A stretch of 64,000 nucleotides of DNA from Pseudomonas lijiangensis (GCF_018968705.1 NZ_CP076668.1:4909001-4973000); one strand, 5' to 3'. Positions 37,811-50,093 are shown, counted from the stretch's first letter. Program-made: numbers and translations. The notes: generated by a model from the sequence alone, not told the origin.

Positions 37811-40634
37811 AGTGACGCACCTCGCCAGCGCCGCTGATGTTATCCACACAGCGACCGCAGATTTCAGGATGCTCAGGGTTCACGCCCACGTCTTCACGGT
37901 GATGCCAGCAACGGGCGCACTTCGCGTGACCGGACTTGACCACTTTCAGCTTCAGACCTGCAACCTCGGTCACCACCGCATCGGCCGGAGCCGACAGCAG
38001 AGGCGCGACAGTCGCGGTGGAGGTGATCAGTACGAAACGCAGTTCATTGCTGAGCTTCGACAGGTCGGCAACCAGCGAATCTTCAGCGTACAGGGTCACT
38101 TCAGCCTGCAGGTTGCCGCCAATGGCCTTGGCAGCGCGCAGGTTTTCCATTTCCTTATTGACTGAAGCCTTCACCGCCATGATCCGCTCCCAGTAGGCAC
38201 GGTCCAGCTCGAAACCTTCAGGCATTTCGCTCAGGCCTTCGTACCAGGTGTTGAGCATCACGGATTCATTACGCTCGCCCGGCAGGAACTGCCAAAGCTC
38301 GTCGGCGGTGAACGCCAGGATCGGTGCGATCCAGCGTACCAGCGCTTCGGAGATGTGGAACAGCGCAGTCTGGCAGGAGCGACGCGCCTTGCTGTCAGGG
38401 GCCGTGGTGTACTGACGGTCCTTGATGATGTCCAGATAGAAGCCACCCAGCTCCTGCACGCAGAAGTTGTGGATCTTCGAGTAGACGTTCCAGAAGCGGT
38501 ATTCGCCGTAGTTCTCTTGCAACTCGCGTTGCAGCAGCAGCGTGCGATCAACGGCCCAGCGGTCCAGCGCCAGCATTTCTTCGGCTGGCAGCAGGTCGGT
38601 GGCCGGATTGAAACCGGACAGGTTCGAGAGCAGGAAGCGTGCAGTGTTGCGGATCCGCCGGTAGGCATCTGCGCTGCGCTGCAGGATCTGATCGGAAACC
38701 GCCATTTCACCCGAATAGTCAGTGGCCGAAACCCACAGACGCATGATGTCGGCGCCCAGGGTGTCATTGACTTTCTGCGGCGCGATGACGTTACCCAGCG
38801 ACTTGGACATCTTGCGGCCGTTTTCGTCGACGGTGAAACCGTGGGTCAACAGCTCGCGGTACGGTGCGTGGTCGTCGATGGCGCAGCCGGTCAGCAGCGA
38901 GGAATGGAACCAGCCGCGGTGCTGGTCGGAACCTTCCAGGTACAGGTCGGCACGCGGGCCGGTTTCGTGGCCCATAGAGTGCGAACCGCGCAGGACGTGC
39001 CAGTGAGTCGTGCCGGAGTCGAACCAGACATCCAGGGTGTCGGAGATCTTGTCGTATTTCGACGCTTCATCGCCCAGCAACTCGGCAGCGTCCAGCTTGA
39101 ACCAGGCTTCGATGCCCTCTTTCTCGACGCGCTGAGCGACTTCTTCCATCAGCTCGACCGTGCGTGGATGCAGATCACCGCTTTCCTTGTGCAGGAAGAA
39201 CGGAATCGGCACGCCCCAGTTGCGCTGACGGGAGATGCACCAGTCAGGACGGTTGGCGATCATGGAGTGCAGACGCGCCTGCCCCCAGGCCGGGACGAAC
39301 TTGGTGTCTTCGATGGCCTTGACGGCGCGCTCACGCAAGGTGCCGCCAGCGACAGGCTGCTTGTCCATGCCGACGAACCACTGCGCAGTGGCGCGGTAGA
39401 CCAGCGGCGACTTGTGGCGCCAGCAGTGCATGTAGCTGTGGGTGATGGTTTCGGTGTGCAGCAGGCTGCCGACCTCGGCCAGCTTGTCGATGATGTTCTG
39501 GTTGGCCTTGAAGATGAACTGGCCGCCGAAGAACTCCAGGGACTCGACATACACGCCGTTGCTCTGCACCGGGCTCAGGATGTCATCGTTGCTCATCCCG
39601 TACTGCTTGCAGATATTGAAGTCGTCCAGGCCGTAGGCAGGCGCACTGTGAACCACGCCGGTACCCGCGCTCAGCTCGACGTAGTCGGCGACATAAAGTG
39701 GCGACAGACGGTCATAGAACGGGTGACGGAAGTTGATCAGTTCGAGCTGCTGACCGACCGTGGTCGCGATGACCGAGCCTTCCAGCTTGTAACGTGCCAG
39801 GCAGGACTCGACCAGCTCTTCAGCCAGAACCAGCAGCCTGTCACCCACATCGACCAGCGCGTAGGTGAACTCGGGATGGACGTTCAGCGCCTGGTTGGCC
39901 GGAATGGTCCACGGCGTGGTGGTCCAGATCACGATGGCAGCAGGCTTGGGCAGAGAAGCCAGGCCAAAGGCTTCGGCCAGCTTCGCTTCATCGGCAATCG
40001 GGAATGCGACGTCGATGGTCGAGGACTTCTTGTCCTGATATTCGACTTCCGCTTCCGCCAGGGCCGAACCGCAATCGAAGCACCAGTTCACGGGCTTGAG
40101 GCCCTTGAACACGAAACCGCCCTTGACCATTTCGGCCAGCGCACGGATTTCACCGGCTTCGTTGGCGAAGTTCATGGTGAGGTACGGATTATCCCAGTCG
40201 CCCAGCACGCCCAGGCGAATGAATTCGGCCTTCTGACCTTCGACCTGCTCGGCAGCATAGGCACGGCACAGCTCACGGGTCTTGTCGGCGGACAGGTTCT
40301 TGCCGTGGGTGACTTCGACTTTATGCTCGATCGGCAAGCCATGGCAGTCCCAGCCCGGAACATAAGGCGCATCGAAGCCCGACAGGGTCTTGGAGCGCAC
40401 GATCATGTCCTTGAGGATCTTGTTGACGGCGTGACCGATGTGAATATTGCCGTTGGCGTAGGGAGGACCGTCGTGCAGGACGAACTTTGGACGATCCTTG
40501 CCAATCTCGCGCAGCTTCTGGTACAGGCCAATGCTGTCCCAGCGCTGCAGAGTTTGCGGCTCGCGCTGGGGCAGGCCGGCCTTCATCGGGAAGGCGGTGT
40601 CCGGAAGGTTTAGCGTGGCTTTATAATCAGTCAT
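37803..40634 (-). CDS. ileS: Isoleucyl-tRNA synthetase
   Basis: The 943-residue class I synthetase charges tRNA-Ile. It has the HIGH motif in [18 protein letters not shown] (near residue 60), an editing domain, KMSKS in [14 protein letters not shown] (near residue 605) and a C-terminal zinc site [14 protein letters not shown]...CGRCVDN. I chose the ATG at 40634 ([16 protein letters not shown]). It overlaps ribF by 4 bases and lspA by 8 bases, so the cluster is tightly coupled. Confidence 0.97.
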   Translation of the reverse strand: MTDYKATLNLPDTAFPMKAGLPQREPQTLQRWDSIGLYQKLREIGKDRPKFVLHDGPPYANGNIHIGHAVNKILKDMIVRSKTLSGFDAPYVPGWDCHGLPIEHKVEVTHGKNLSADKTRELCRAYAAEQVEGQKAEFIRLGVLGDWDNPYLTMNFANEAGEIRALAEMVKGGFVFKGLKPVNWCFDCGSALAEAEVEYQDKKSSTIDVAFPIADEAKLAEAFGLASLPKPAAIVIWTTTPWTIPANQALNVHPEFTYALVDVGDRLLVLAEELVESCLARYKLEGSVIATTVGQQLELINFRHPFYDRLSPLYVADYVELSAGTGVVHSAPAYGLDDFNICKQYGMSNDDILSPVQSNGVYVESLEFFGGQFIFKANQNIIDKLAEVGSLLHTETITHSYMHCWRHKSPLVYRATAQWFVGMDKQPVAGGTLRERAVKAIEDTKFVPAWGQARLHSMIANRPDWCISRQRNWGVPIPFFLHKESGDLHPRTVELMEEVAQRVEKEGIEAWFKLDAAELLGDEASKYDKISDTLDVWFDSGTTHWHVLRGSHSMGHETGPRADLYLEGSDQHRGWFHSSLLTGCAIDDHAPYRELLTHGFTVDENGRKMSKSLGNVIAPQKVNDTLGADIMRLWVSATDYSGEMAVSDQILQRSADAYRRIRNTARFLLSNLSGFNPATDLLPAEEMLALDRWAVDRTLLLQRELQENYGEYRFWNVYSKIHNFCVQELGGFYLDIIKDRQYTTAPDSKARRSCQTALFHISEALVRWIAPILAFTADELWQFLPGERNESVMLNTWYEGLSEMPEGFELDRAYWERIMAVKASVNKEMENLRAAKAIGGNLQAEVTLYAEDSLVADLSKLSNELRFVLITSTATVAPLLSAPADAVVTEVAGLKLKVVKSGHAKCARCWHHREDVGVNPEHPEICGRCVDNISGAGEVRHYA

Positions 40635-41581
40635 TTCAGGCTCTTGATTAGCGGTGAACCATGCCAATGGGCACGGGCGGCGGCGACGTCCGCATTGATC
40701 GCCGTCTTGAGCGCCTCCAGTGAGGCGAAACGCTGCTCATCGCGCAGCTTGTGGTGGAAAGCCACCGTCAAACGCCGGCCATAGATATCACCGGCAAAAT
40801 CCAGAAGATGAACCTCAAGGTGGGCACTGCCATCACCTGCCACGGTCGGGCGCACGCCGATATTGGCGACTCCCGGCCAGGCCTTGCCATCGATGTTCGT
40901 GCTGACCAGGTAAACCCCGCTCAACGGCACACGACGACGCTTGAGTTGCACATTGGCCGTGGGCGTACCCAACTGGCGTGCCAGCTTCTGGCCATGCAGA
41001 ACCCGTCCGGTAATCTGGAACGGGCGACCGAGCAAATGCTCGGCCAGGGCAAAATCCGCGACAGCCAGGGCATTACGCACCTTGGTACTGCTGACCCGGA
41101 CACCATCGATCTCAACGGTCTGCGCCGCCTCTACGGTAAAACCATGGGTATTACCGGCTTGTTGCAGGAAGTCGAAGTCGCCGATACGGTCGCAACCGAA
41201 CCGGAAATCGTCGCCCACCTCAAGATGCTGCACGCCCAGCCCGTCGACCAGAATGGTCTCGACGAAGCTGGCGGCACTCAGTTTGCTCAGACGCTGGTTG
41301 AAAGACAGGCACAAGACCCGGTCAACACCCTCGGCGCTCAGCAGTTCAAGCTTGTCACGCAGCCGGGCCAGACGTGCTGGCGCGGTTTCAGGAGCGAAGA
41401 ATTCCCGTGGCTGCGGCTCGAAAATGACCACGCAAGTGGGCACGCCCAACTCGACAGCGCGCTCGCGCAGACGCATCAGGATAGCCTGATGACCGCGGTG
41501 GACACCGTCAAAGTTGCCAATCGTGGCGACGCAGCCCCGATGCGAGGGGTGCAGGTTGTGGAGGCCTCTAACCAGCTGCAT
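40631..41581 (-). CDS. ribF: Bifunctional riboflavin kinase / FAD synthetase
   Basis: The 316-residue enzyme phosphorylates riboflavin to FMN and adenylates it to FAD. The nucleotidyltransferase half begins [20 protein letters not shown]; the kinase half has [22 protein letters not shown] and the metal-binding TAN motif. The ATG at 41581 gives the usual [16 protein letters not shown] start. It overlaps ileS. A 132-base gap separates it from murJ, with nothing recognised in it. Confidence 0.95.
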   Translation of the reverse strand: MQLVRGLHNLHPSHRGCVATIGNFDGVHRGHQAILMRLRERAVELGVPTCVVIFEPQPREFFAPETAPARLARLRDKLELLSAEGVDRVLCLSFNQRLSKLSAASFVETILVDGLGVQHLEVGDDFRFGCDRIGDFDFLQQAGNTHGFTVEAAQTVEIDGVRVSSTKVRNALAVADFALAEHLLGRPFQITGRVLHGQKLARQLGTPTANVQLKRRRVPLSGVYLVSTNIDGKAWPGVANIGVRPTVAGDGSAHLEVHLLDFAGDIYGRRLTVAFHHKLRDEQRFASLEALKTAINADVAAARAHWHGSPLIKSLK

Positions 41582-41713
41582 AACGCACTTCTTGCTCATA
41601 AAGTGGCCGATTATAACCACACACGGCCCCGGGCGACAGGCAACACACCCAGACCAGACAACAGCTATCGGACCGCAACGCGAAAATCCGACAGCCACCC
41701 CGTCAAACAACGT

Positions 41714-43252
41714 TTACATGATTGCCTTGCGAGCAAAATGCCGCAGGCGAAAGCCCAACAGCAGCAGCATACCGAAATAAACCAACACACCCGCCGCGAC
41801 CAGCGCCCCCAGGCGCACGAACCGCTCAAGCATCTGCCCTTCGCTCCAGGCCGGCATCACATGCATCAGCCACAGCAACACCGCCGACATGGCCGCAACG
41901 GCCAGAATCAGCTTGAACAGAAACTTCGCCCAGCCAGGCTGCGGCTGAAACAGGTCCTGCTTGCGCAACTGCCAGAACAGCAGACCGGCATTGATACACG
42001 CCCCCACACTGATGGCCAGGGCCAGACCCGCATGCTGCAACGGCACGATAAACGCCAGATTGAGCAACTGGGTAACGACAAGGGTAAAGATCGCGATTTT
42101 AACCGGCGTACGGATATTCTGCTGGGCATAAAAGCCGGGAGCCAGCACCTTGATCAGGATGATTCCCAGCAACCCCACCGAATAAGCTATCAGCGCACGC
42201 TGGGTCATGACCGCATCCACCGCATCGAACTTGCCGTACTGGAACAGAGAGACCGTCAGCGGTTCAGCCAGCAGGCCCAGCGCCAGCGTGCAAGGCAGAA
42301 CCAGCAAAAAGCAAAGGCGCAAGCCCCAGTCGAGAATCCGCGAATACTCCTGACGATCCTTGTTGGCATAGGTCTTGGACAGAATCGGCAACAGAATCGT
42401 CCCCAACGCCACGCCCAGCACCCCGGAAGGCAGCTCCATCAGGCGGTCGGCATAGTACATCCACGAGACGGAACCTGCGACGAGGAACGAGGCAAATATC
42501 GTGTTGATAATCAGAGATATCTGACTGACGGAAACGCCAAGGATGGCAGGCAGCATCTGCTTCATCACACGCCATACACCCGTGTCCCGCAGATTCAGAC
42601 GCGGCAGGACCAGCATGCCGATTTTTTTCAGGTGCGGCAGTTGATAGAGCAACTGCAGCAAACCACCCGCCAGCACCGCCCACCCGAGCGCCATGACCGG
42701 CGGATCGAAATAAGGCGTCAGGAACAGGGCGAAGAAAATCATGCTGACGTTGAGCAGCGTCGGCACGAAGGCCGGCACGGAAAAACGGTTCCAGGTATTG
42801 AGGATCGCACCGGCCATGGATGACAGGGAAATCAGCAATATATAAGGAAAGGTCACCCGCAGCAGGTCCGCGGTCAGGGCGAACTTTTCAGGCGAGTCGA
42901 CAAAACCCGGCGCCGTGGCCCAGATCACCCAGGGCGCGAAGATGACGCCCAGCAAGGTGACCAGCGCCAGCGCCAGCGTGAGCAGCCCCGTGACATACGC
43001 CACGAAGGTGCGGGTCGCCTCCTCGCCCTGCTGGCTTTTATATTCGGCAAGGATCGGCACGAAGGCCTGGGAAAAGGCCCCTTCGGCAAAGATCCTGCGC
43101 AGCAGGTTCGGCAGCTTGAAGGCAATGAAGAAGGCATCCGTCGCCATCCCGGCCCCGAACGTACGGGCAATGATGGTATCGCGAATGAAGCCCAGCACCC
43201 GGGAAAGCATGGTGATAGAGCTGACGGCAGCTAATGACTTGAGTAGATTCAT
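41714..43252 (-). CDS. murJ: Lipid II flippase MurJ
   Basis: The 512-residue inner-membrane MOP-family protein moves lipid II outward for peptidoglycan synthesis. It has about 14 membrane segments and the family start [37 protein letters not shown] N-terminus, with charged residues inside helices 1, 2 and 8 as expected for the substrate cavity. It is divergent from rpsT with a 250-base spacer and precedes ribF on the same strand, the usual Pseudomonas order. Confidence 0.96.
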   Translation of the reverse strand: MNLLKSLAAVSSITMLSRVLGFIRDTIIARTFGAGMATDAFFIAFKLPNLLRRIFAEGAFSQAFVPILAEYKSQQGEEATRTFVAYVTGLLTLALALVTLLGVIFAPWVIWATAPGFVDSPEKFALTADLLRVTFPYILLISLSSMAGAILNTWNRFSVPAFVPTLLNVSMIFFALFLTPYFDPPVMALGWAVLAGGLLQLLYQLPHLKKIGMLVLPRLNLRDTGVWRVMKQMLPAILGVSVSQISLIINTIFASFLVAGSVSWMYYADRLMELPSGVLGVALGTILLPILSKTYANKDRQEYSRILDWGLRLCFLLVLPCTLALGLLAEPLTVSLFQYGKFDAVDAVMTQRALIAYSVGLLGIILIKVLAPGFYAQQNIRTPVKIAIFTLVVTQLLNLAFIVPLQHAGLALAISVGACINAGLLFWQLRKQDLFQPQPGWAKFLFKLILAVAAMSAVLLWLMHVMPAWSEGQMLERFVRLGALVAAGVLVYFGMLLLLGFRLRHFARKAIM

Positions 43253-43421
43253 TGAAAGAGTGTTATGCCCTGGCTAAAGGATAGGCGCTCAGGCCTTCAT
43301 TTATGCGATACTTCGCGCCGCAAAAAGCCCGGAGCGAAAGTCCGCGAGTTTACAGGTCGTACGCCGGAAATAAATATCCGGGTTCAGATAGCGACCACTC
43401 AGCGGAACACCTCAACTGCCC

Positions 43422-43450
43422 TTGACAAGTGACAAACTCATCGGCATGAT
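43422..43450 (+). promoter_or_regulatory. Probable promoter of rpsT
   Basis: TTGACA at 43422-43427, 17 bases, then CATGAT at 43445-43450. It is about 50 bases before the rpsT start. The -35 is perfect, the -10 moderate. The rest of the 250-base murJ-rpsT spacer holds nothing else clear. Confidence 0.55.
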
Positions 43451-43502
43451 TCGCGGCCTATTTTGTTAGCTATTTCATAAAAGTCTTTCGAGGAGCTCGA
43501 CG

Positions 43503-43781
43503 GTGGCCAACACACCTTCCGCCAAAAAACGTGCAAAACAGGCTGAGAAGCGTCGCAGCCACAACGCCAGCCTGCGTTCCATGGTTCGTACCTACATCAA
43601 GAATGTGGTCAAAGCCATCGACGCAAAAGACGCAGAAAAAGCGCAAGCCGCTTACGTTCTGGCTGTTCCTGTTATCGACCGCATGGCCGATAAAGGCATC
43701 ATCCACAAGAACAAAGCTGCTCGCCATAAAGGCCGCCTGAACGGTCACATCAAGGCTCTGAACCTTGCTGCTGCCGCCTAA
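43503..43781 (+). CDS. rpsT: 30S ribosomal protein S20
   Basis: The 92-residue basic protein binds 16S rRNA. The sequence begins with GTG (read [18 protein letters not shown]) with GAGGAG just upstream; S20 genes often use a weak start codon, which in E. coli supports autoregulation. It is a single gene ended by a strong terminator. Confidence 0.97.
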   Translation: MANTPSAKKRAKQAEKRRSHNASLRSMVRTYIKNVVKAIDAKDAEKAQAAYVLAVPVIDRMADKGIIHKNKAARHKGRLNGHIKALNLAAAA

Positions 43782-43796
43782 GCGATCTGCTTGTTG

Positions 43797-43824
43797 AAAA
43801 ACCGACCCAAGGGTCGGTTTTTTA
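43797..43824 (+). terminator. Terminator after rpsT
   Basis: ACCGACC, loop CAAG, GGTCGGT, followed by TTTTT. The stem has A-runs on its left, so it may also act on the other strand. Confidence 0.93.
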
Positions 43825-43899
43825 TTGCCTGCAATATCATGCGAGCTGTGGAGGCGAACAAAGCGGAACCCCGCTCATTCACCCCACGCCCACCTTAAA

Positions 43900-44370
43900 T
43901 CACGGCGTAGCCGCATGCGGCCACGGCAGAATCGGAATCGCAGTCACCGCATTCTGCGGGCTACCCTCGATAATCCGGTCGCTGTAGACCAGATAAACCA
44001 GGGTATTACGCTTCTCATCCAGGAAGCGCACCACCTGCATGGTCTTGAAGACCAGCGAAGTACGCTCCTTGAATACTTCCTCACCATCCTTGAGCGGCGG
44101 CTGGAAACGAATCGGCCCGACCTGGCGACAGGCAATCGAGGCCTCGGCACGATCCTCGGCCAGACCAAGACCACCCTTCACCCCGCCCGTCTTGGCACGG
44201 GACAGATAGCAGGTCACACCTTCGACCTTGGGATCATCAAAAGCCTCGACCACGATCCGGTCATTGGGGCCGACAAACTTGAAGACCGTCGACACCTGAC
44301 CAATCTCTTCAGCCGCCGCCAAGGCAGGCACGACCAGCAATGCCGCAAAAAACGCTTTCATGACTCGCAT
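43900..44370 (-). CDS. creA: CreA-family periplasmic protein
   Basis: The 156-residue exported protein has a Sec signal [20 protein letters not shown] and the CreA motifs [22 protein letters not shown] and [19 protein letters not shown] chose the ATG at 44370, preceded by AAGGAAGG; an in-frame ATG at 44400 inside proB lacks a ribosome site and would spoil the signal. It is downstream of proB on the same strand. The molecular function is unknown. Confidence 0.87.
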   Translation of the reverse strand: MRVMKAFFAALLVVPALAAAEEIGQVSTVFKFVGPNDRIVVEAFDDPKVEGVTCYLSRAKTGGVKGGLGLAEDRAEASIACRQVGPIRFQPPLKDGEEVFKERTSLVFKTMQVVRFLDEKRNTLVYLVYSDRIIEGSPQNAVTAIPILPWPHAATP

Positions 44371-44396
44371 CAAACCTTCCTTTGAGATGACCCGCA

Positions 44397-45518
44397 TCAA
44401 ACGAGAATCAGGTTATCCCGATGAATCAGCTCGGGCTCGGCCATGTAACCCAGCTCTCGCACGATGGCATCGGATGACTGACCGATAATCTTCTGCGCTT
44501 CAACAGCACTGTAGTTACTCAGGCCGCGAGCGATTTCCCGACCATCAGGCGCCACACACACAACCATTTCGCCACGACGGAAACTGCCCTGCACCCCTTT
44601 CACGCCCACAGGCAACAGACTCTTGTGATCCTTGACCAGAGCAGCCACCGCACCACCATCCAGCACCAGCGTGCCACGAGTCTGCAGATGACCGGCGAGC
44701 CACTGCTTGCGAGCCGCCAGCATTCCACGCTCGGGCGACAACAAGGTACCCAATTGCTCACCCGCCTTGAGGCGCGCCAGTACGCGATCGATACGACCAC
44801 CCACAATCACCGTATGCGCGCCGGAACGAGCCGCCAGACGCGCCGCACGCAGCTTGGTCTGCATGCCGCCACGCCCCAGGGCGCCACCCGTGCCGCCAGC
44901 CACCGCATCCAGCGCAGGATCATCGGCACGCGCCTCATAAATGAGCTGAGCTTCAGGATTGTTGCGCGGATCGGCATCGAACATGCCATCGCGATCCGTC
45001 AGGATCACCAGCAGATCAGCCTCGACCAGGTTGGCCACCAGAGCGGCCAGCGTGTCGTTGTCACCAAAACGGATTTCGTCGGTCACGACCGTGTCGTTTT
45101 CGTTGATGACCGGCACAACACCCAGCTCGACCAGCGTGCGCAGGGTGCTGCGAGCGTTCAGATAGCGCTTGCGATCGGACAGGTCATCATGGGTCAGGAG
45201 AATCTGCGCGGTATGCCGGTCATGCTCGGCAAAGCTCGACTCCCAGGCCTGCACCAACCCCATCTGACCGATAGCAGCAGCCGCCTGGAGTTCATGCATG
45301 GCACTGGGTCGCACAGACCAGCCCAGGCGACTCATACCGGCAGCAACAGCCCCGGAAGAAACCAGCACCAGCTCGACGCCCGCCTCATGCAGCGCCACCA
45401 TCTGCTCAACCCACACACCCATGGCCGAACGATCCAGGCCTTTGCCATCCGCCGTCAGCAGGGCACTGCCGATCTTCACGACCCAGCGCTGGGCACCCGT
45501 CACTTTGCTGCGCATCAT
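44397..45518 (-). CDS. proB: Glutamate 5-kinase
   Basis: The 373-residue enzyme phosphorylates glutamate in the first step of proline synthesis. The amino acid kinase domain has [29 protein letters not shown] and [25 protein letters not shown] domain forms the C-terminal 100 residues. The start is one of two adjacent ATG codons (45518 or 45515). It follows obg in the usual Pseudomonas order, with a terminator between. Confidence 0.96.
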   Translation of the reverse strand: MMRSKVTGAQRWVVKIGSALLTADGKGLDRSAMGVWVEQMVALHEAGVELVLVSSGAVAAGMSRLGWSVRPSAMHELQAAAAIGQMGLVQAWESSFAEHDRHTAQILLTHDDLSDRKRYLNARSTLRTLVELGVVPVINENDTVVTDEIRFGDNDTLAALVANLVEADLLVILTDRDGMFDADPRNNPEAQLIYEARADDPALDAVAGGTGGALGRGGMQTKLRAARLAARSGAHTVIVGGRIDRVLARLKAGEQLGTLLSPERGMLAARKQWLAGHLQTRGTLVLDGGAVAALVKDHKSLLPVGVKGVQGSFRRGEMVVCVAPDGREIARGLSNYSAVEAQKIIGQSSDAIVRELGYMAEPELIHRDNLILV

Positions 45519-45563
45519 CTTCCAACCTTAGCCAGAGAATTTTCTTAATACGGATTCGAGATA

Positions 45564-45595
45564 CAAAAACGCCGCTATCAGTCAGTAGCGGCGTT
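45564..45595 (-). terminator. Terminator after obg
   Basis: On the minus strand AACGCCGCTA, loop CTGACTGA, TAGCGGCGTT, followed by TTTT. It is a 10-bp perfect stem about 20 bases beyond the obg stop. Confidence 0.9.
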
Positions 45596-45613
45596 CAAGT
45601 TTACTGCAAGCGA

Positions 45614-46918
<1,305 letters not shown>

Positions 46919-47002
46919 TCAGAAACCAGCGACCCGTAAGGTCCACATCACAACAGCCCGCACAAACAGCTTTGCAAGAGACTCACCAACCTCAACTACA
47001 AA

Positions 47003-47034
47003 CAAAAAAGCCCCGTCGCGAGACAGGGCTTTTC
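47003..47034 (-). terminator. Terminator after rpmA
   Basis: On the minus strand AAGCCC-TGTC, loop TCGC, GACG-GGGCTT, followed by TTTT. It separates rplU-rpmA from obg; the remaining 46838-47002 holds no gene. Confidence 0.88.
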
Positions 47035-47048
47035 AAGCTACTGCGCAA

Positions 47049-47324
47049 TTACGCTGCGGAGACTTCAGTCTTCGGAACGATGCTCACGTAGCGACGACCG
47101 AAGGCGCCCTTGACTTGAAACTTGATCACGCCTTCCACTTTCGCGAACAGGGTGTGATCTTTACCCATACCAACGCCATAGCCAGCGTGGAATTGGGTGC
47201 CGCGCTGACGCACGATGATGTTGCCTGGAACGATAGCCTGGCCGCCATACATCTTCACGCCAAGGCGTTTGGCTTCTGAGTCGCGACCGTTACGGGTACT
47301 ACCACCAGCTTTTTTGTGTGCCAT
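47049..47324 (-). CDS. rpmA: 50S ribosomal protein L27
   Basis: The 91-residue protein reaches the peptidyl transferase centre with its N-terminus. It has the family start [19 protein letters not shown] and [20 protein letters not shown]. It forms an operon with rplU, 32 bases apart. Confidence 0.98.
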   Translation of the reverse strand: MAHKKAGGSTRNGRDSEAKRLGVKMYGGQAIVPGNIIVRQRGTQFHAGYGVGMGKDHTLFAKVEGVIKFQVKGAFGRRYVSIVPKTEVSAA

Positions 47325-47356
47325 GAGTCAATTCTCCAAATGAGGATTAGGCTGAA

Positions 47357-47668
47357 TTAAGCCTGAATACCTGTGATTTTGATCTCGGTGTACCACTGGC
47401 GGTGGCCCATACGCTTCATGTGGTGCTTACGACGACGGAACTTGATGATGCGAACCTTGTCGTGACGACCTTGCGAAACCACTTCAGCCACGACGGTAGC
47501 GCCAGCAACAACCGGAGCACCGATATTGACGTCGTCGCCATTGCCAACCAGCAGGACGCGGTCAAAAGTGACGGATTCGCCAGTAGCGATTTCCAGTTTT
47601 TCAATTTTCAGGTATTCACCTGGGGCGACTTTGTACTGCTTGCCACCGGTAACAATTACTGCGTACAT
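47357..47668 (-). CDS. rplU: 50S ribosomal protein L21
   Basis: The 103-residue 23S rRNA-binding protein begins [20 protein letters not shown] and ends with the motif [16 protein letters not shown]. It is first in the rplU-rpmA operon. A clear promoter lies about 140 bases upstream, divergent from ispB. Confidence 0.98.
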   Translation of the reverse strand: MYAVIVTGGKQYKVAPGEYLKIEKLEIATGESVTFDRVLLVGNGDDVNIGAPVVAGATVVAEVVSQGRHDKVRIIKFRRRKHHMKRMGHRQWYTEIKITGIQA

Positions 47669-47800
47669 GGTATTTCTCCGAAAATCCTGCTCACCCAGCT
47701 CTTTATAAGAAGAGTATCGGCTGGCATGGCTGCATCAGGCTGGAACGGCCTGGTTGCAATTGCGTAAGGCAGGTGCTGCCCAGGAAAGTTAGGGTGCGCG

Positions 47801-47829
47801 ATTGTACGCAAGGCAAGGATGGGTTGCAA
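47801..47829 (-). promoter_or_regulatory. Promoter of rplU-rpmA
   Basis: On the minus strand TTGCAA (47829-47824), 17 bases, TACAAT (47806-47801), then a GC-rich discriminator (CGCGCACCC). That pattern fits growth-rate and stringent control. It leaves a leader of about 125 bases. Confidence 0.75.
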
Positions 47830-47847
47830 GGCCCCGGACGGCATACC

Positions 47848-47876
47848 TTGACATGCCCTACCCTGCAACCTAGCAT
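47848..47876 (+). promoter_or_regulatory. Promoter of ispB
   Basis: TTGACA at 47848-47853, 17 bases, then TAGCAT at 47871-47876. It is about 30 bases before the ispB start and divergent from the rplU promoter. Confidence 0.75.
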
Positions 47877-47908
47877 GCGGCGCAACCTATCTGGAGCACT
47901 TGTCGCAG

Positions 47909-48877
47909 ATGCAACCCCAAGCCTTCTATCGCGCGGTGGCGGACGACTTTAGTGCCGTTGACCTTATCATCAAGAAGCAACTGACGTCTCGTGTGCCGCT
48001 GGTCTCGAAAATCGGCGATTACATCACGTCAGCCGGCGGAAAGCGCCTGCGCCCGCTGCTGGTGCTTCTGTGTGGCAAAGCCCTGGGACGCGAAGGCGAC
48101 GACCTGCGCCTGCTGGCTGCCACCATCGAATTCCTGCACACCGCCACCCTGCTGCATGACGACGTCGTCGACATGTCCGGCATGCGTCGCGGCCGGTCCA
48201 CGGCCAACGCACTCTGGGGCAACGCGCCCAGCGTCCTGGTCGGTGACTTCCTTTATTCCCGCTCGTTCGAAATGATGGTCGAACTGGGCTCGATGCCGGT
48301 CATGCAGATCCTGTCCAAGGCCACGCGGATCATCGCCGAAGGCGAAGTCCTGCAGTTGTCCAAGATTCGCGATGCCAGCACCACCGAAGAAACCTACATG
48401 GAAGTGATTCGCGGCAAGACAGCCATGCTGTTCGAAGCCTCGACCCACAGCGCCGCTGCCCTGTGCAACGCCAGCACCGAACAGAGCGAAGCCCTGCGTA
48501 CGTTCGGCGACCATCTGGGCGTGGCATTCCAACTGGTCGACGATCTGCTGGACTACCGTGGCGATGCAGAGACACTGGGCAAGAACGTCGGTGACGATCT
48601 GGCCGAAGGCAAGCCTACCCTGCCGCTGATCTACACCATGCGCGAAGGTTCGCCGGAACAGGCTGCCCTGGTCCGCAAGGCCATTCAGAAAGGCGGCCTG
48701 GAAGATCTGGAAAGCATCCGTGACGCCGTTGAAAAGGCCGGCGCCCTGGATTACACCGCACAACTGGCCCGCGATTACGCTGCCCGCGCCATTGCCTGTC
48801 TGGACGCCCTGCCGCCAAGCGAATACCGCGACGCACTGGTAGAGCTGAGTGAATTCGCGGTAGCCCGCACTCACTGA
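47909..48877 (+). CDS. ispB: Octaprenyl/polyprenyl diphosphate synthase
   Basis: The 322-residue trans-prenyltransferase makes the side chain of ubiquinone. The first aspartate-rich motif is LLHDDVVDMSGMRRG and the second LVDDLLDYRGD. KRLRPLLVLL and the GKTAMLFEAS region are conserved. The start is taken as the ATG at 47909 (MQPQAFYRAVADDFSAVD); an in-frame TTG at 47900 is very close to the GGAG site and is less likely. It is a single gene with its own promoter and terminator, divergent from rplU. Confidence 0.95.
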   Translation: MQPQAFYRAVADDFSAVDLIIKKQLTSRVPLVSKIGDYITSAGGKRLRPLLVLLCGKALGREGDDLRLLAATIEFLHTATLLHDDVVDMSGMRRGRSTANALWGNAPSVLVGDFLYSRSFEMMVELGSMPVMQILSKATRIIAEGEVLQLSKIRDASTTEETYMEVIRGKTAMLFEASTHSAAALCNASTEQSEALRTFGDHLGVAFQLVDDLLDYRGDAETLGKNVGDDLAEGKPTLPLIYTMREGSPEQAALVRKAIQKGGLEDLESIRDAVEKAGALDYTAQLARDYAARAIACLDALPPSEYRDALVELSEFAVARTH

Positions 48878-48894
48878 CAGTCATCGGCTGCACA

Positions 48895-48923
48895 AAAGCC
48901 CGTCCTCAGTGACGGGCTTTTTC
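48895..48923 (+). terminator. Terminator after ispB
   Basis: AAAGCCCGTC, loop CTCAGT, GACGGGCTTT, followed by TTC. It is a 10-bp perfect stem. Confidence 0.9.
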
Positions 48924-48990
48924 ATGGACGCAGATCAACCATCCGACAGAAAATGCGAATTAATCTCAAATAGAAGCTTGCTATTATCGT

Positions 48991-49009
48991 AATAGGAATT
49001 ATTCTCATC
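48991..49009. promoter_or_regulatory. Fur-box-like operator
   Basis: Read on the minus strand GATGAGAATAATTCCTATT, close to Pseudomonas Fur boxes of the AATGAGAATNATTNNNATT kind. A TATTAT -10-like element lies at 48982-48987, so the box would overlap the promoter of the next gene. It is a pattern match only. Confidence 0.55.
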
Positions 49010-49032
49010 AAATCGAAAGCAGGAGATGGAAT

Positions 49033-49275
49033 ATGACTTATTTGATCGATGCATGGCTGGACCGGCCACAGCCCTACCTGAGAATCCTTCACCGCGAGAC
49101 AGGCGAAGTCTGTGCCGTGCTTGAAGAGGAAGCGCTGGAAGAGTTACGCGATCAGGGCGATCTGGATGTCCACAGCCTCAGCTCCAGCGAGCCCGTAGTG
49201 CTGAAAGAACTGGTGCGCAATCTGTTTCTGTTCTGTTACGCCCGAGCCTTGCGCCCGGCAGGAGAGCTGCACTGA
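49033..49275 (+). CDS. Small conserved protein, PA4570-like
   Basis: The 80-residue acidic protein (MTYLIDAWLDRPQPYLRIL...) has no signal peptide or membrane helix. A strong AGGAGAT lies just before the ATG. Its place between ispB and fklB matches P. aeruginosa PA4570, which I recall as iron-repressed; the Fur-box-like site upstream fits. The pattern EEEALEELRDQGDLDVHSLSS suggests helices. The function is unknown. Confidence 0.8.
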   Translation: MTYLIDAWLDRPQPYLRILHRETGEVCAVLEEEALEELRDQGDLDVHSLSSSEPVVLKELVRNLFLFCYARALRPAGELH

Positions 49276-49295
49276 ACAGGGTTCATTCACGTACT

Positions 49296-49330
49296 GCTGC
49301 TGAACGAATCAACGCGATTCGTTCAGCAGC
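49296..49330. repeat. Perfect 15-bp inverted repeat between convergent genes
   Basis: GCTGCTGAACGAATC, loop AACGC, GATTCGTTCAGCAGC. There is no T-run on either side. It sits between the PA4570-like gene (plus) and fklB (minus) and probably ends transcription or stabilises both 3' ends. Confidence 0.8.
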
Positions 49331-49353
49331 CATCTGCATCAGCCAGTAACCGA

Positions 49354-49971
49354 TTACAGAACGGCCAGCAGCTCTACGTCGAATACCAGAACGCTGTGCG
49401 GCGCGATGCTGCCAACGCCTTGAGCGCCGTAAGCCAGCTCGCTCGGCACGTACAGACGCCATTTGCTGCCGGTGTTCATCAGTTGCAGAGCTTCGGTCCA
49501 GCCAGCGATAACGCCGCTGACCGGGAATTCTGCTGGCTCGCCACGATCGTAGGAGCTGTCGAAGACAGTGCCGTCGATCAGGGTGCCGTGGTAGTGAGTG
49601 CGAACCTGATCTTCACGGGTAGGCTTTGGGCCATCGCCAGTGGTCAGCACTTCGAATTGCAGACCCGAAGCCAGAGTGGTCACGCCTTCGCGCTTGCCGT
49701 TTTCAGCCAGGTAAGCCAGACCAGCGCCAGCAGCCTTTTCAGCCTTGGCAGCCGCTTCGGCCTGCATGATTTCACGGATGACCTTGAAGCTGGCGGACAT
49801 TTCTTCCTGACCAACACGGCTTGGCTGACCGGCGAATGCATCGCTCAGACCGGCCAGGATGGCTTCCAGGTTGACGCCCGGTGGCGGGTTGTCACGCAGT
49901 TGGTCGCCCAGCTGACGGCCAATGCCGTAGCTGACGCGGGTTTCGTCGGTGGACAGATTGACTTCGGACAT
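49354..49971 (-). CDS. fklB: FKBP-type peptidyl-prolyl isomerase FklB
   Basis: The 205-residue prolyl isomerase has an N-terminal dimerisation domain (VSYGIGRQLGDQLRDN) and a C-terminal FKBP domain (VRTHYHGTLIDGTVFDSSYDR, YVPSELAYG, LVFDVELLAVL). It lacks a signal peptide, so it is cytoplasmic (FklB/FKBP22 type). It is minus strand, convergent with the PA4570-like gene. Confidence 0.93.
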   Translation of the reverse strand: MSEVNLSTDETRVSYGIGRQLGDQLRDNPPPGVNLEAILAGLSDAFAGQPSRVGQEEMSASFKVIREIMQAEAAAKAEKAAGAGLAYLAENGKREGVTTLASGLQFEVLTTGDGPKPTREDQVRTHYHGTLIDGTVFDSSYDRGEPAEFPVSGVIAGWTEALQLMNTGSKWRLYVPSELAYGAQGVGSIAPHSVLVFDVELLAVL

Positions 49972-50093
49972 GACGCTGCTCCGTTGAGGGACACCCAGAC
50001 AGCAAGCGGCGAGAAAGTCGCCCTTTACCCTGATGTGCCCCGAACCAAAAGGGCAGGCAGCCTAGCACAATTGGCTGTGGTGCCCTATCGCAG

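Noticed and set aside
38355..40613. Plus-strand frame of 752 codons across ileS
   Set aside because: It is an antisense shadow; ileS on the minus strand has all its motifs.
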